64,000 bases of DNA from SZUA-442 sp963759175 (GTDB taxonomy: Bacteria > Actinomycetota > Acidimicrobiia > Spongiisociales > UBA5794): positions 62,001 through 126,000 of the forward strand of contig CAVWXP010000007.1 in NCBI GenBank assembly GCA_963759175.1, read 5' to 3'. Below, piece by piece: positions 45,263 to 53,980 of this stretch; the stretch's first letter is position 1; the number at the start of each line of letters is the position of its first letter. The notes under the pieces are model-generated. The model was not told the DNA's origin. It ran no database searches and saw only the letters and a program-made list of their open reading frames with translations. Made by a program: the position numbers and the translations under genes.

Positions 45263-45486
45263 GCCAGGTGGCTGACGAGGAACACAGCGATTCGATCGAC
45301 CGGGTACGGATCGAGATCGGAGCGCTGAGCCATGTGACGCCGGAGTCGTTCCAGGGGCAGTTCGAACTGATCTCCCACGGAACGCCGGCGGAACATGCCG
45401 CCCTCGACATCACGCGTTCGGTCGACGAATACGCACCCGACGCACGGGACATCAGGCTCGTATCGGTCACGGTGCACGCCGACTGA
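45220..45486 (+). CDS. HypA-like protein lacking the zinc domain
   Basis: 88 residues against ~113 for HypA. The N-terminal MHEARLVRDLVSRIG retains the nickel-binding His2, and VRIEIGALSHVTPESFQGQF and DIRLVSVTV match the HypA strands. The four-cysteine zinc ribbon that should lie between is absent; a ten-residue acidic bridge (VDEYAPDARD) replaces it. HypA delivers nickel to hydrogenases with HypB, and the zinc site is normally structural. It starts 43 bases before the protease stop. The other hyp genes are not in the window. Confidence 0.75.
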   Translation: MHEARLVRDLVSRIGQVADEEHSDSIDRVRIEIGALSHVTPESFQGQFELISHGTPAEHAALDITRSVDEYAPDARDIRLVSVTVHAD

Positions 45487-45590
45487 GCGTGACCCGACGA
45501 CGATTTCGCCCCGCTGGCGTCGATATCAGTGGCAAGGTGGCGTGCCTGGTGAGATGATCGCAGTGTGTCGTTGGCCGGAGAGGAGTCTCC

Positions 45591-46079
45591 ATGACCACCG
45601 CTCACCATCCGGCCCCCACCAAGGTCGGGTCCCGCCACGACCATGATTGGTTGTGGATCGGGTTGACCGCGATCCTCATCGCGTTGATGGCAGGGGCCAT
45701 CTCGTGGGCCGTCTTCCGGCCCGACACCGCTCCGACGACCGCACCGGGCACTGCCGGGTTCGCGTACGACCACGAGGTGACGCCGGCACACACGATCAGC
45801 CCGGGTGTCACGGTCGCCTACTTTGGCTACAGCGGAGCCCTCGACGCCGTCGTGGCTCCCGTGCGCGGATTCGAAGTGGATCACGAATCGACGACGGTCC
45901 ATCTGGCGTCGCCAGGCATCACCACGACGTACTTCGGCAACAGCGGCGAGCTGTATCCGATGAGCGCCAGGGTGGGTGGATTCGACACGGCGGATGACAC
46001 GACGACGATGCACATGGCAACCGACGGCGTGACCACGTTGTACTTCGGCAACAGCGGGGAGATCGACCCCGACAACTAG
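45591..46079 (+). CDS. Small membrane protein with three YFGNSGE-type repeats
   Basis: 162 residues. A cytoplasmic N-terminus is followed by one membrane helix (LWIGLTAILIALMAGAISWAV) and an external region of three imperfect repeats with YFGYSGALDAV, YFGNSGELYPM and YFGNSGEIDPD at 36-residue spacing, preceded by HTISPGVTV/HLASPGITT/HMATDGVTT. I know no family. The short beta repeats suggest a cell-surface or periplasmic binding module. Start ATG after AGGAG. It follows the hydrogenase operon by 104 bp but need not be linked. Confidence 0.7.
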   Translation: MTTAHHPAPTKVGSRHDHDWLWIGLTAILIALMAGAISWAVFRPDTAPTTAPGTAGFAYDHEVTPAHTISPGVTVAYFGYSGALDAVVAPVRGFEVDHESTTVHLASPGITTTYFGNSGELYPMSARVGGFDTADDTTTMHMATDGVTTLYFGNSGEIDPDN

Positions 46080-46108
46080 GAGCAACACCACCGCCGAGGT
46101 GAAGATCA

Positions 46109-46169
46109 GGCGTGCGGCCCGGCGAGCGAGGTGAGCGAACCGTGGCGGTAACCTCACGGGCCGCACGCC
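46109..46169. terminator. Nested stem-loop after the repeat-protein gene
   Basis: Outer 13-bp perfect stem GGCGTGCGGCCCG / CGGGCCGCACGCC, inside it GAGGT / ACCTC and ACCG / CGGT with loop TGG. It begins 30 bp after a stop. There is no T tract. Terminator-like, but the nested shape could also be a structured RNA. Confidence 0.6.
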
Positions 46170-46280
46170 CCATCGACCCGACTCGCGACCGGGGCATGAG
46201 CGCCGCCTCCCGTTCGGATCCGGTGCACGAACCCGTTCACCTCTAGGCTGTACCCGTTGCCCGAGCACGCGGAGGTTGCG

Positions 46281-46688
46281 GTGACCGAGTCGGAAGGAAC
46301 CAGCACGAGCAAGACCGTGGGAGTGGTGCTGATCACACTCTCGCTCCTCATCGGTTTCGTCCTGTTCGCCTACTTCCCGATGCCCCAGCGCTACACCGTC
46401 ACGACCGATGGGGCCACCGCGGTGTTCACAACGGAGTGCACCATCAGCGGCGACGTCGTGTGGTCGCCTTCACCGTCATCGGTCGCCGGACAGATCCAGG
46501 AGGCCGAGGACTACTGCGGACGGTGGTCGGCCACGGTTGTCGCCCTCTCGCTGGCGATCCCACTCATCGGCGTGGTGGCCGGCTCCCTCCTCATGGCTCG
46601 GCGCAACGACGACACGCCGTCTGACGAGCCGGACGAGTCAGACGAGTCGGACCAGCCCGAAACCGCTCCCGTCACCCAGGACGCCTAG
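46281..46688 (+). CDS. Small membrane protein
   Basis: 135 residues from GTG 46281, preceded by GGAGG. Two membrane helices (VGVVLITLSLLIGFVLFAYF near the start and ATVVALSLAIPLIGVVAGSL) enclose a ~50-residue extracytoplasmic loop with a Cys pair (TTECTISGD, EDYCGRW). A C-terminal Asp/Glu/Ser tail faces the cytoplasm. No family recognised. An upstream TTG 24 bases earlier is less likely. Confidence 0.65.
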   Translation: MTESEGTSTSKTVGVVLITLSLLIGFVLFAYFPMPQRYTVTTDGATAVFTTECTISGDVVWSPSPSSVAGQIQEAEDYCGRWSATVVALSLAIPLIGVVAGSLLMARRNDDTPSDEPDESDESDQPETAPVTQDA

Positions 46689-46732
46689 GGCGACGTCGGA
46701 CCATTCGGATCGGTCGCTGCGACAATGGCGTC

Positions 46733-47176
46733 ATGAAGCTCTACTTGGCCGGACCGATGTTCACACCCGCCGAGCGCACGCACCTGGATGCCCTCGCCGA
46801 TCGTCTCGACGAAGCAGGACATGACTGCTTCGTCCCCCATCGCCAGGACATCGAGCCTCTCGATGCGTCCACCGTGTTCGCCGTGGACTCCACCGGATTG
46901 CGCGATGCGGACGCCATGGTGGCGTGGCTCGACGGCCCCATGGTCGACGACGGCACCGCCTGCGAGATCGGGATCTTCTCTGAACTGGTTCGCACGGACC
47001 CGCAGCGCTATCGGGGCATCGTCGGCCTCGCGACCGACTGGCGAGCGTGGCGCCGACGCGATCGCGGCATGAGCGATGGAGGCATCAACTTCTTCGTCGG
47101 GGGCGCCATCCTCGAATACGGACGGTTCGCCTGGAGTGTCGAGGACGTCGAAGATACCTTGCGTCAATGGTCCTGA
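46733..47176 (+). CDS. Nucleoside 2-deoxyribosyltransferase
   Basis: 147 residues. The N-terminal KLYLAGPMFTPAER, ADAMVAWLDGPMVDDGTACEIG with the catalytic glutamate, and the later GGAILEYG are the NDT family pattern. It swaps bases between 2'-deoxynucleosides in salvage. It ends 45 bp before the convergent purE stop. Confidence 0.9.
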   Translation: MKLYLAGPMFTPAERTHLDALADRLDEAGHDCFVPHRQDIEPLDASTVFAVDSTGLRDADAMVAWLDGPMVDDGTACEIGIFSELVRTDPQRYRGIVGLATDWRAWRRRDRGMSDGGINFFVGGAILEYGRFAWSVEDVEDTLRQWS

Positions 47177-47221
47177 CCGAGGCGGTAGCCCGTCGGACAC
47201 GTGGCTGGATTGCGGTCGATC

Positions 47222-47719
47222 TCAAATGTCGCCGAGGCGCTCGTTCTTGGCTGCGGTCGCCGCTCGGAGACCGGATTCGTATTCGCCGAGTGCTGCACGC
47301 AGTTGGTCATCGGAGCCCGCAAGGATCCTGGCCGCCATGAGGCCCGCATTCGTGGCGCCACCGATGGCCATGGTGGCCACCGGGATGCCGGCGGGCATCT
47401 GGACGATCGACATGAGGGAGTCGAGTCCATCGAGCGTGGCGAGCGGTACCGGCACGCCGACCACGGGCAACGTCGTCACGGACGCCAGCATCCCTGGGAG
47501 GTGGGCAGCTCCCCCGGCTCCGGCGATGATCACCCGCAATCCCCTGTCGTGGGCCGTCTTCCCGTACTCGATCATCCCTTCGGGATCACGATGGGCCGAG
47601 ACGACCCGGACCTCCCGCGGAATCCCGAAGCGATCGAGCACATCCACGGCAGCCTGCATGACGGACAGATCAGAATCACTACCCATGACCACACCGACGA
47701 CTGCGCTGCCACCGGTCAT
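47222..47719 (-). CDS. purE: 5-(carboxyamino)imidazole ribonucleotide mutase PurE
   Basis: 165 residues. It converts N5-CAIR to CAIR in purine synthesis. Motifs VVGVVMGSDSDLSVM, VVSAHRDPEGM and GAGGAAHLPGMLAS are intact class I PurE features. The ATG overlaps the purK stop (ATGA). Confidence 0.96.
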   Translation of the reverse strand: MTGGSAVVGVVMGSDSDLSVMQAAVDVLDRFGIPREVRVVSAHRDPEGMIEYGKTAHDRGLRVIIAGAGGAAHLPGMLASVTTLPVVGVPVPLATLDGLDSLMSIVQMPAGIPVATMAIGGATNAGLMAARILAGSDDQLRAALGEYESGLRAATAAKNERLGDI

Positions 47720-48856
47720 GTCGCACCTCGCAGGATCGCGACGGCGCGACGTGCGGTGCCGAGGGCTTCATCGACGGTATCGCCGAGGGCGGTCACATGG
47801 CCGATCTTCCGTCCCACTCGCTCCTCCTTCGCATACAGATGGATGGCTGCCCCGTCAACGGCGAGTGCCTCCGGCAGGTTACGCATCGCGGCCGATTCCC
47901 CGCCGGACCCGAGCAGATTCACCATCGCAACAGCGGGAGCGACCAGATTCGTGGCACCGAGCGGCCAGTCGAGCACGGCCCTGAGATGGTTGTGGAACTG
48001 CGAGGTCACGGCGCCTTCGATCGTGGCGTGACCCGAATTGTGGGGACGCATCGCAAACTCGTTGATCAGCAGCCGACCATCACGCGTCACGAACAGCTCG
48101 ACCGCCACGTTCCCCGAGGCATCGATCTCCTCGACGACCGATCGGGCGAGTTCCACCGCTCGCTCGGCGATGCCCGTCCGGCGCACGAGCGGGCATGACC
48201 AGTTCGATGCAGATGCCGTCCTCCTGCACCGTCTCGACGACCGGATAGACCCGGGTCTGGCCGGACGGTCTGCGCACCACCAACACGGCCAACTCCATGG
48301 CGAGCTCGAGATACTCCTCGGCGACCCAGGTGCCCTCTCGCGCGACCACCGCCGCAGCCTCACCCATGTCTGCGACGATCTCGACACCCCGGCCGTCGTA
48401 TCCCATCGTCGCCTTCTTCAACACCACCGGCCACCCGAAGTCGTCGGCGAACCCGACCACATCCTCAACCGATGCGACGGCTCGGAAGCCCGGTACCGGA
48501 TGGCCCCGGCGGGCAAGCTCGGTACGGGCGAACAGCTTGTCCTGGGCGAATCGCAGTGCTTCGGGATTGGGAACCACCGGCGTCCCGGCCGCCGCTGCCG
48601 ATCGAAGGCCGGCGACGGACACGAGTTCGTGGTCGAGCGTCACCACGTCGACGCCTGAGGCGAAAGCTGCAACCGCATCGGGATCGAGCGGGTCCCCGAT
48701 CGTTGCAGGTGCCCCGGCGTGCGCCGCGGGATCGTGCTCGGATGCTGCGAGCACCTCGAGCCGCACGGCGAGGTCGATGGCCGCTCGTTGGCACATGCGG
48801 GCCAACTGCCCGGCCCCGATCATCCCGACGGTTGCGCTGTAGTTCGCCGCTGCCAC
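47716..48856 (-). pseudogene. purK: 5-(carboxyamino)imidazole ribonucleotide synthase PurK, interrupted by a +1 frameshift
   Basis: ~379 residues when joined. ATP-grasp enzyme making N5-CAIR from AIR and bicarbonate, ahead of PurE. From ATG 48856 the frame has VGMIGAGQLARMCQRAA, VVLKKATMGYDGRG and WVAEEYLELAME, to ICIELVMPAR. The second frame continues with AERAVELARSVVEE, NVAVELFVTRDGRLLINEFA and RPHNSGHATIE to 47716. The shift is near 48190, one extra base. With purE intact and coupled, true inactivation of this essential step seems unlikely. Confidence 0.88.
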
Positions 48857-48959
48857 GATGGGGACGCTAGCGGAGCCTCACACCGACGAGATCCGCGACC
48901 CACAGCGATCCAGTGCGTCCATGACTACCCAGAAGGCGCCGGGGTCAAGCTCCCAACAC

Positions 48960-48993
48960 GCCCTCGTAGCTCAGGGGATAGAGCACCGGTTTC
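48960..48993 (+). repeat. 5' half of tRNA-Arg(CCT), truncated in the anticodon loop
   Basis: 34 bases identical to the first 34 of the intact tRNA-Arg at 54840, ending at GGTTTC inside the anticodon loop, where the sequence becomes unrelated. The bases upstream are also partly similar (CTCCC 5-9 bases before). This marks the left edge of the island; crossover in the anticodon loop is a known att position of tyrosine recombinases. Confidence 0.92.
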
Positions 48994-49008
48994 TTGACCC
49001 TCCGGCTG

Positions 49009-49020
49009 CTAGCGCTGTGC
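49009..49020 (+). repeat. Island end repeat, left copy
   Basis: CTAGCGCTGTGC, identical at 54762-54773. A second shared word CTGCGAGTT follows here at 49067 and precedes the right copy at 54743. The placement near both tRNA boundaries resembles integrase arm sites, by inference. Confidence 0.55.
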
Positions 49021-49115
49021 CAGCTCCCCAGCGCCCGAGGTTTCTGCGGTCAGCCCACAGCGAGGACTGCGAGTTATGTGCTGAGATCCTCCGCAGATCT
49101 TGGCGCATCTTGGGT

Positions 49116-49139
49116 GCGCATAATGCCGGATATGGGCGG
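49116..49139 (+). repeat. Island palindromic repeat, copy 1 (partial)
   Basis: GCGCATAATGCCGG followed by ATATGGGCGG, matching the right half (TTGCCGGGTATGGGCGG) of the fuller copy at 51462. Confidence 0.6.
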
Positions 49140-49344
49140 TCGTGCTGGGTCGATTCCGCCCTTCTTCGTGAAGGCTTTGATAGAAAGCAGCGGATGGGTG
49201 TTTGACGGCGGGACCGGAAGATTCGCATCTGCCAGCGGGGTTGCTTTCGAAACGTTGTTCCGGGATGACGTCGCTCCCTTCCCCATCGTTGGCATTGATG
49301 CGGTCGGTTGGATCGCGTTTGATGCATCGGATCGTTCCCGCTAG
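49123..49344 (+). CDS. Small hypothetical protein of the island
   Basis: 73 residues if read from ATG 49123 (a second ATG follows at 49132); both starts lie inside the palindromic repeat, and no ribosome site is obvious, so the start is doubtful. The body reads IPPFFVKALIESSGWVFDGG and VAPFPIVGIDAVGWIAFDAS; no family recognised. The frame could begin at a TTG right at the tRNA junction (48994), but that part looks non-coding. Confidence 0.4.
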   Translation: MPDMGGRAGSIPPFFVKALIESSGWVFDGGTGRFASASGVAFETLFRDDVAPFPIVGIDAVGWIAFDASDRSR

Positions 49345-49405
49345 TCACCACGAATCAACTGAGACCCACTCGCCGATGATGATGGGTGCCCTCGACCCAC
49401 ATGAG

Positions 49406-49452
49406 GCGCCCATATCGGCACATATGGGCGCACGCATTCTGCCGGGCTGTGG
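49406..49452 (+). repeat. Island palindromic repeat, copy 2
   Basis: Perfect 10-bp arms GCGCCCATAT / ATATGGGCGC around loop CGGCAC, followed by CATTCTGCCGGGCTGTGG, which aligns with the right half of the other copies. It lies between the small ORF and padR; nothing else is seen in 49345-49542 except the padR promoter. Confidence 0.8.
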
Positions 49453-49505
49453 ACAGGATCTCTGACGTGACTCTCGATTGTTGGTCGGATTGATGCACGA
49501 AACGC

Positions 49506-49534
49506 TTGACACATAGATCTGCATAGCATAGGTT
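49506..49534 (+). promoter_or_regulatory. Promoter of padR operon
   Basis: TTGACA (49506-49511), 17-base spacer, TAGGTT (49529-49534). The ATG at 49543 lies only eight bases after the -10, so the transcript is probably leaderless. CTCT-7-AGAG spans the start and may be a PadR operator. Confidence 0.7.
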
Positions 49535-49542
49535 CTCTAGGT

Positions 49543-49881
49543 ATGAGAGGACAGGCGCTGAAAGGGCATCTCGACTTGCTGCTTCTGGCCATCCTGGCGG
49601 ATGGTGCACGGCACGGGTATGCGATCATCGATGAACTGCGGGAACGCAGTGATGACGCATTCGACCTTCCCGAGGGAACGGTCTACCCGGCGTTGCACCG
49701 CCTGCAGAAGGGCGGCTATTTGACTAGCGAGTGGACCGAGGTGCAAGGAAGACGGAGGCGTACCTATCGGCTGACAGACAGTGGCCGGGGTGCGCTTGGT
49801 GAGCAGCGTGCAGCGTGGAACGAGTTCACGGATGCCGTTTCGATGGTGCTGAAGGGGGTCCCATGGCCCACTACGCCTTGA
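49543..49881 (+). CDS. PadR-family transcriptional regulator
   Basis: 112 residues: winged helix with LKGHLDLLLLAILADGARHGYAI and the signature LPEGTVYPALHRLQKGGYL, then GRRRRTYRLTDSGRGAL. Small PadR-s2-like proteins commonly repress the adjoining membrane gene. Overlaps the next gene by 19 bases. Likely autoregulated and leaderless, judged from the promoter position. Confidence 0.92.
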   Translation: MRGQALKGHLDLLLLAILADGARHGYAIIDELRERSDDAFDLPEGTVYPALHRLQKGGYLTSEWTEVQGRRRRTYRLTDSGRGALGEQRAAWNEFTDAVSMVLKGVPWPTTP

Positions 49882-50696
49882 TCGACGGATACCTCGACAC
49901 GATGCGCAGCGAGATCCGCTGGCGCAACGACCTCGACGACGTCGTATCTGAGATGGAAGACCATCTGTATTCGACAGTCGAGCACCTCGTCAGGCGAGGG
50001 TTCGAACCGGATGCTGCTCAACGAACGACACTCGACCGGTTCGGTGAACCCACCGTTCTGGCTGCTGTGTACGCCTCCACCCCAACAGGAGGACTTGCAG
50101 TGCCAACACAATTCACCAAACGCGCAGGACTATTCGCTCTCGTTGCCGGAGGTCTTTGGCTTCTCGGCTCCGTCACATACCTACTTCTGATGATCTCCGA
50201 CGACGACGGAGCACTGAATTGGCAGACCTACTACGCCGCATTCAGCGCCGTACTCCTCTCAGCGGGAGTCCTGACAGTTCTGTCGATGATCGGTGTCTCC
50301 AAGAGGTCAGGTGGTCTCGGCGTCGTGGCGAACGTAGGTCTCGCCATCATGGCCCTGGGTGTGGCTGCGAGCATCATCGCCTGGGCGATGCCGTTGTGGA
50401 TGGGCATCCAAGCCGTCGGCTTGGTCATCTTTGGAACCGCTGTCGTCAGGAACGGGACAGCACCCAAGACCGCAACGATCCTCACGGCCACCGGGTTCGT
50501 TCTCGGCATCGCATCCTTCATCGCTCTCAACGCCGCCGAGGTCGGACCAACAGACTCATACGGCGACCAACCAGTCGCCTGGGGTGTCGGCGGAGCAATC
50601 GGAATGATCATCGTTGCCACCGGACTGATCGGATGGGGACGATGGCTCCGAGTCGAAGAGCCAGCCGACATCGACCAAACAGCCGTTCCCGCATAG
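49863..50696 (+). CDS. Membrane protein with HAAS/permease-prefix signalling domain
   Basis: 277 residues. The N-terminal ~75 residues (DGYLDTMRSEIRWRNDLDDV, then VSEMEDHLYS and DAAQRTTLDRFGEP) match the HAAS/DUF1700 signalling domain typically paired with PadR. Six to seven membrane helices follow from residue 85 to 260. Such pairs sense envelope or antibiotic stress in Firmicutes and actinobacteria. Start ATG 49863 within the padR end, after GGGGGG-rich sequence. Palindrome copy 3 follows about 110 bp after the stop. Confidence 0.82.
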   Translation: MAHYALIDGYLDTMRSEIRWRNDLDDVVSEMEDHLYSTVEHLVRRGFEPDAAQRTTLDRFGEPTVLAAVYASTPTGGLAVPTQFTKRAGLFALVAGGLWLLGSVTYLLLMISDDDGALNWQTYYAAFSAVLLSAGVLTVLSMIGVSKRSGGLGVVANVGLAIMALGVAASIIAWAMPLWMGIQAVGLVIFGTAVVRNGTAPKTATILTATGFVLGIASFIALNAAEVGPTDSYGDQPVAWGVGGAIGMIIVATGLIGWGRWLRVEEPADIDQTAVPA

Positions 50697-50804
50697 ATCA
50701 ACGCCGCCACTCAGCGCCAACACCGGGTGCCCATGCACCCGGCAGCGGCGCGCAAACACCGACAACAACACCCATACGTACCGAAGGACCCCGGCGTCCC
50801 AACA

Positions 50805-50863
50805 GCTGCGCATAACGGCACATGTGCGCTCCCGCCGGGCGAGCATTTTGCGGGCTATGGGCG
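50805..50863 (+). repeat. Island palindromic repeat, copy 3
   Basis: GCTGCGCATAACGGCACATG, then GCGCTCCCGCCGGGCGAGCA, ending TTGCGGGCTATGGGCG. It shares a 36-bp right portion with copy 4 (only four mismatches). Confidence 0.85.
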
Positions 50864-50881
50864 ACCGGTCCGAGTCCGTGC

Positions 50882-51367
50882 CTAAGACCCGGTGACCTCC
50901 AGTGCACCGCACACCCAGATCCCGGAAGGGCTGCCTGTACCCACAGTTATGGCGTGACTCGCTGTCTCGAGGTCCAGAGCCAGCGCCCTTTGGTTCTCCT
51001 GTAGCTCGCCATCGAATGTGATGAACGCGAGCGGCGAGAGTTCCGCCCAGTCAGACAGCCTGATGTACTCGCCGGGCGCACTCTGCAATGCCAGAACATC
51101 CTCGTAGGTGTATCCCTCTTCGAGAACCCAGGTCCGTACGTCGGTTCCCTCCATCCCGCTGACATCGGTAATGACAAACGGATATGCGCCTGCCACCACT
51201 TCGGTTGGACCGTTGACCTCACACTCCACACCGTCGAACATGACCTCGAAGACCTCACCGTCCACTGCCTGTTCGGTCGTCGTGGTGTCTGCCGTGCCAC
51301 CGTCCGAGCTGCATGCCGCAAAGATGAGCACAGATGCGACGATGGCCACGGTTGAAGACCGCACCAC
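50882..51367 (-). CDS. Putative lipoprotein of the island
   Basis: 161 residues. Signal peptide VAIVASVLIFAACSSDGG with lipobox FAAC, a Thr/Ala linker, and a ~110-residue beta-rich domain containing two cysteines (VECEV, WVCGA). No family recognised. On the minus strand, between palindrome copies 3 and 4, so the gene and its promoter form one unit delimited by repeats. Confidence 0.7.
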   Translation of the reverse strand: MVRSSTVAIVASVLIFAACSSDGGTADTTTTEQAVDGEVFEVMFDGVECEVNGPTEVVAGAYPFVITDVSGMEGTDVRTWVLEEGYTYEDVLALQSAPGEYIRLSDWAELSPLAFITFDGELQENQRALALDLETASHAITVGTGSPSGIWVCGALEVTGS

Positions 51368-51461
51368 TTTGGCTCCCTTCGATCCGTACCGAAATCATCT
51401 CATGAAGGGCGGCTGGGCGGAAGCGAACCACGCAGCGCGAGTCTTGCGGCTACCGACCCAC

Positions 51462-51520
51462 CAGCCCATATCGGCGCACATGCGCTCCCGCCGGGCGAAC
51501 ATATTGCCGGGTATGGGCGG
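51462..51520 (+). repeat. Island palindromic repeat, copy 4 (fullest)
   Basis: Outer arms CCCATA (51465) / TATGGG (51512). Inner sequence ATCGGCGCACATGCGC, then CCCGCCGGGCGAACATATTG, with CCGGGTATGGGCGG at the end. Reference copy for the family. Confidence 0.85.
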
Positions 51521-51679
51521 TCCGTAAATCATGGTTTGCTGCACCACCTACAGCCTGATTGACCTTCCACGTCAGGTCTTGGGCACCGGTCGCAGGAACA
51601 TACGGGCAGCTCTCGGGACACGCGTTCCACCGACCGCACGGTGTCAATCGTTGATTTGCGGAATCGGCCCTGTGGTGTG

Positions 51680-53815
51680 TTAGCCCTGGACGTTCGCGAC
51701 CCAGGCTTGGAGAGCGCTCTTGCTGATGCCGAATCGTAGGTGGCCCTGGCCGAGCCCACCTGCGGCGACGATCTGGGATTCGTCACAACCACCTGTGGTG
51801 AAGATGGTATATCCGGACGGCGAACCGTTCTTGTCAACGAAGCTGCCGGATGCGTCAACAGCGAACCTGTTCTTCTTCAACCGGTCAGGTCTCGCAGTAC
51901 CAAGGGGTGCCGTGTTTGGACACAGATCGTCGGCGTCGAGGACACCATCACCATCGGCATCCTGCGACTCCTCGGCAACAACGACCCAATCAGACGCCAT
52001 AGAGGTGCGGACATCAATCGTGAGATCGCCGCCAGTCGTTCCCTGTCGCTGGCCAACACATGGGTCAGGTGCGGCCGGTCCCGTGGCTCCCGCTGTGTCG
52101 CAGTTGGGAACCGGCACACCGTTGCGCAGCAACGTGACACCATCGGGTGTGTAGCCGTCCCACACCGACCAGTCGAGCGTGAACTGGATCAGCAGCGGAC
52201 TAGCAACGGTGGCATCGGGTGCTTCGATGGTCGAATACTCGGTGCCGAGCAGCTCGTACCCGTCAGGTGCAGCAGGTGGTGGAGTTTGCTCCACGATCGA
52301 CACAAGACCACCGGTGGGCGTCTGGACGGACGTTGCCAACGGATTCGACGGCGATACCGACTGGTCGGTGGCCACCGTCCCGCCTGGAACAACAGTCCCT
52401 GATGCGGCTGTGTTCGAGTCGACAGCAATGCGCTCGACGGTTGTCGCAGCGGCTCCGACAGTGCCAGAGAAGAAGGGGGCAAGCCCGGTCCCCGAGCTGA
52501 AGTCACCTGTCGCGGATGCGTAGGTGATGACGGTGTAAGTCTCGCCGACGGGTGGGTCGTAGTCATCGGGGCGGTCGATTGCGAGCGCCCCATCGAGTGT
52601 GGCGGTTCCTCCCACCTCGATAGTCGAGTGCAACTGAGAAGCCGCCGATCCGTCGACGCTCAGTCGGAGTTCGCCGCCCGCCGAGTGAGTCAGGCTGTCT
52701 TCAACGAACAGAGACGCACCAGTGAACCCGTTCGCGACATACTGCTGTCCAAGGCTGATCTTCCCTGTGTTGGTTAGGTCGCCAGGAAACGAGTCGTAGC
52801 TTTCGATGCGGATTGCCGATAGTTCTCCGCCGGTCAGGGAGCCGGAGTTGGAGATGTCCAAACCACACGTTGAGAAGTAGTCGCCGTCGGTGATGTTGAT
52901 CACACCGATGTTGGTGAACGTAGATGGCCCCTCAAACCCGACGAAGCGCATCGTGCCGGTGACGTCGATCTGGCCATGATTCACGAAGGTGAGCGGACTG
53001 GTTGTGCCAAACGACACCTGAGATTCCCAGGTGATCGTGCCGTTGTTCGTGAACGCACCGCCGATTCCGGCGAAGTCCTGGCTCGGGCTCCCCCCGGTCA
53101 CGGTGATGTGTCCATCATTCGTCACGATGCCATCCGCCACGCCATCGGGGTACCACGTTGTATCCCCGGTCAGCGTGATGCCGTGGATACCTCCGTCGAT
53201 CAGCGCCTGGCTGCAGCGTCGGGCACAGCTACTGAGCGCAAAGGCGCCGTCTGGTGACGCAATCGTCGTCGGCGCCGAGGCAACCAACTCGCCGCCGACA
53301 ACCTGTACAACACCGGCACCCGAGACAACGATCGTGCCACCGGCCAGCTCAGTCTGATCAAAGCCGCCGCTACCCAAAGTCAACGTTGCCCCGGCAGAAG
53401 CGTCAAGCACGGCCCCGTCGCTGATCTCGGAGAAGTATGCCAGTGTGGTATCTGACACAACCGACACCGCGCCAGCCAGTGCAACATCCGCCAAGTCAGA
53501 AGCACCGTTGATCGTCAAGCCACTCCCCGACGGCACGACAAGGAGGCCATTGGACACCAGCGCATCAACCGACGAAGCAACATCCACCGTGACCGTCACG
53601 GCAACGTCGATACACGCGTCGACCCCGGCTGTCGGTGCAACACCCGCAGACCAGCTCGCCCCATTCGACCAGTCGCCATCACCACCGAGCCACGTCACTG
53701 CACCAACGGGACACGTCGCAGCCGCAGCGCGAGGGGCAGTCTGCATCACGGACCCAACGAACACCGTCAACGCCGCCACAGCAATGACAACAAGATGTGA
53801 GAACCGAATACGCAC
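51680..53815 (-). CDS. Large secreted repeat protein with calcium-binding TSP3-like motif
   Basis: 711 residues. Signal peptide (HLVVIAVAALTVFVGSVMQT, then AAA cleavage region), TWLGGDGDWSNGASWSAG typical of autotransporter/adhesin-like beta-solenoid starts, and ~400 residues of short Gly/Thr/Asn repeats (ITNDG, FTNNGTITW, FTNIGVINI). A C-terminal domain carries DADGDGVLDADDLCPNT, a thrombospondin type-3 calcium motif, and a final ~60-residue domain. Exported; likely cell-surface or matrix attached, although no LPXTG is seen. Largest gene of the island. Confidence 0.82.
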   Translation of the reverse strand: MRIRFSHLVVIAVAALTVFVGSVMQTAPRAAAATCPVGAVTWLGGDGDWSNGASWSAGVAPTAGVDACIDVAVTVTVDVASSVDALVSNGLLVVPSGSGLTINGASDLADVALAGAVSVVSDTTLAYFSEISDGAVLDASAGATLTLGSGGFDQTELAGGTIVVSGAGVVQVVGGELVASAPTTIASPDGAFALSSCARRCSQALIDGGIHGITLTGDTTWYPDGVADGIVTNDGHITVTGGSPSQDFAGIGGAFTNNGTITWESQVSFGTTSPLTFVNHGQIDVTGTMRFVGFEGPSTFTNIGVINITDGDYFSTCGLDISNSGSLTGGELSAIRIESYDSFPGDLTNTGKISLGQQYVANGFTGASLFVEDSLTHSAGGELRLSVDGSAASQLHSTIEVGGTATLDGALAIDRPDDYDPPVGETYTVITYASATGDFSSGTGLAPFFSGTVGAAATTVERIAVDSNTAASGTVVPGGTVATDQSVSPSNPLATSVQTPTGGLVSIVEQTPPPAAPDGYELLGTEYSTIEAPDATVASPLLIQFTLDWSVWDGYTPDGVTLLRNGVPVPNCDTAGATGPAAPDPCVGQRQGTTGGDLTIDVRTSMASDWVVVAEESQDADGDGVLDADDLCPNTAPLGTARPDRLKKNRFAVDASGSFVDKNGSPSGYTIFTTGGCDESQIVAAGGLGQGHLRFGISKSALQAWVANVQG

Positions 53816-53980
53816 AAGCAGCCTTCCAATTGCGAGCCCGTCGACATTCGGAACCTACAAGGTGCGTAACCAGCCCTGCAACTAGCCGCGCCTCCAATCC
53901 CCACCAGAAGTGCTGAAAGCGACGACCTCTCGACGGGCCTCCAAGCCCTCGCAAGAACCTAATCCGAACTCCTACAAGCC

